Positions 4,991-5,834 of a stretch of DNA of 5,834 nt are shown here, piece after piece (the stretch's first letter is position 1; every line of letters starts with the position of its first letter). Source of the stretch: an uncultured Clostridia bacterium (lineage in GTDB: Bacteria; Bacillota; Clostridia; Christensenellales; UBA1242). Where the stretch lies: assembly GCA_947589655.1 (NCBI GenBank), contig CANQCE010000058.1, positions 1-5,834 on the forward strand, written 5' to 3'. Both the position numbers and the translations under genes were made by a program. The notes under the pieces were generated by a model, which was not told the DNA's origin, searched no databases, and worked only from the letters and a program-made list of their open reading frames with translations.

Positions 4991-5710
4991 ATGCTTAAAG
5001 TAAAAAATTTATCCAAAAAATATCCAGCAAATGAGAACTATTCAGCAAGTAATGTTACTTTTGATATTTCGGCTGGGCAAGTTGTTGGCCTTGTTGGAAG
5101 CAATGGTGCAGGAAAATCCACAATTATAAAAAGCATCATTGGCGTGTTGCCGTTTCAAGAGGGCGAAATTAATGTAAACGGCTTTGATTTGGTTTCGCAA
5201 GGCGAGCAAGCCAAGAAATATATTGGATATGTTCCAGACGACCACTCTGTTTATGACAAACTGACAGGGAGAGAGTATATAAATTACATGGGCAGTTTGT
5301 ATGGTGCAACAAAAGAGCAGAAAGAGTATGTGGCAAACGAACTTGCCAAGCAGTTTAACATTTTTTATGCGTTAGACACTCAAATAGCAAACTATTCTCA
5401 CGGCATGAAACAGAAAATTTGCATTTTGGGCGCTCTGGTTCATAAGCCCGCACTTTGGGTGCTGGATGAACCAATGGTTGGGTTGGACCCACAGACCATG
5501 GCGCTTCTGGTTAAGTTTATAAAAGAATATGCAGATGATAATCATGCAGTTTTGTTTTCTTCGCACAGCCTAGAAACAGTTAAAAAGGCTTGCGATGTGG
5601 TTATTTTTATAAAAAAGGGCAAAATTGCCAAAAAGTTGGATTTGAACAAAAATAAAGATGTTGACCTCGAAAAAGAATTTATGAAAATAAACGAGGTGGA
5701 CAATGCTTAA
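4991..5710 (+). CDS. ABC transporter ATP-binding protein (ABC-2 exporter type)
   Basis: Nucleotide-binding subunit of 239 aa that powers an ABC-2-type exporter at the cytoplasmic membrane. Walker A is GSNGAGKST (36-44). The Q-loop position reads YVPDD (80-84), with Asp where Gln is classical; acidic residues here are common in this exporter subfamily. The signature loop is NYSHGMKQK (134-142), a usual variant of LSGGQ. Walker B is LWVLDEPMVGLDP with D159 and E160, and the switch histidine is H192 in SSHSL. The short Lys-rich C-terminus is typical of single-domain exporter ATPases such as those of the EcsA, bacitracin-resistance or sodium-export groups; the substrate cannot be read from the sequence. 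The start at 4991 is set by AAGGAG. The stop overlaps the start of the permease gene by 8 bases, so the two are translationally coupled. The C-run promoter region lies about 70 bases upstream. Confidence 0.95.
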   Translation: MLKVKNLSKKYPANENYSASNVTFDISAGQVVGLVGSNGAGKSTIIKSIIGVLPFQEGEINVNGFDLVSQGEQAKKYIGYVPDDHSVYDKLTGREYINYMGSLYGATKEQKEYVANELAKQFNIFYALDTQIANYSHGMKQKICILGALVHKPALWVLDEPMVGLDPQTMALLVKFIKEYADDNHAVLFSSHSLETVKKACDVVIFIKKGKIAKKLDLNKNKDVDLEKEFMKINEVDNA

Positions 5711-5834
5711 CTTTATCCGTTTACAACTTAAACTTAAATGGGGGTTAAACAGAAATAACAGCAAGAAAAATGCGGTTCTAACAGCCATTGCTGCGCTGCT
5801 GGCGGTTGGCATTGCCTTGGCGCTGGTGTGGGGG
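5703..5834 (+). CDS. ABC-2 exporter permease, N-terminal part
   Basis: The ATG at 5703 overlaps the end of the ATPase gene by 8 bases, and GAGG (5693-5696) lies 6 bases before it. The 44 codons present read MLNFIRLQLKLKWGLNRNNS, then KKNAVLTAIAALLAVGIALALVWG. This is a short amphipathic basic N-terminus followed by a first membrane helix beginning near residue 25, as expected for the membrane subunit of an ABC-2 exporter. The gene runs off the right edge. The role as partner of the preceding ATPase is inferred from coupling and topology. Confidence 0.82.
   Translation, partial: MLNFIRLQLKLKWGLNRNNSKKNAVLTAIAALLAVGIALALVWG

Noticed and set aside
5570..5812. 80-codon - strand ORF opposite the exporter genes
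   Set aside because: Antisense shadow across two coupled genes with clear motifs or topology.
1..5834. CRISPR array or insertion sequence
   Set aside because: No regularly spaced direct repeats and no transposase-like frame or terminal repeats were seen.

Overview
The window looks like chromosomal DNA of a low-GC Gram-positive-type bacterium, most likely an uncultured clostridial lineage. This rests on AT-rich genes dominated by AAA/TTT codons, purine-rich ribosome binding sites (AGAGG, AAGGAG), sigma-A-like promoters, short U-tailed terminators, and family matches (clostridial-style cardiolipin synthase, DUF975-like membrane protein, VirD4-type ATPase, ABC-2 exporter). No gene uses TGA as a sense codon, so the standard code fits. 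The taxonomic placement is inference.

Left part (1-1835, + strand): the 3' end of a cardiolipin synthase gene and its terminator, then a polytopic DUF975-like membrane protein, then an unrecognised helical protein of 182 aa with its own promoter and a start site settled by promoter and SD placement. Middle (1832-4353, - strand): an unrecognised 152-aa helical protein that meets the previous gene tail to tail with a 4-base overlap, then a VirD4/TraG-type coupling ATPase. The ATPase is split: a 103-codon ORF carries the two membrane helices, and the cytosolic ATPase lies in the -1 frame. The two ORFs overlap by 58 bases and together would make one normal coupling protein of about 667 aa. No relaxase or other secretion gene is visible.

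Right part (4434-5834, + strand): a consensus promoter drives a tRNA-Arg (anticodon TCG) with an encoded CCA end, followed by one strong and one weaker terminator-like hairpin. A roughly 320-bp intergenic region then leads to an ABC exporter operon (ATPase plus the start of its permease, overlapping by 8 bases). Just upstream of that operon, a perfect TTGACA box is followed by a run of ten C, which is very unusual in DNA this AT-rich. An 11-bp perfect AT inverted repeat lies directly before the TTGACA box. The C run sits between the -35 box and a plausible -10 box, as in phase-variable promoters whose spacer length changes by slipped-strand mispairing.

The two things most worth following up are the possible phase-variable promoter of the ABC exporter and the frame-split, apparently solitary coupling ATPase.
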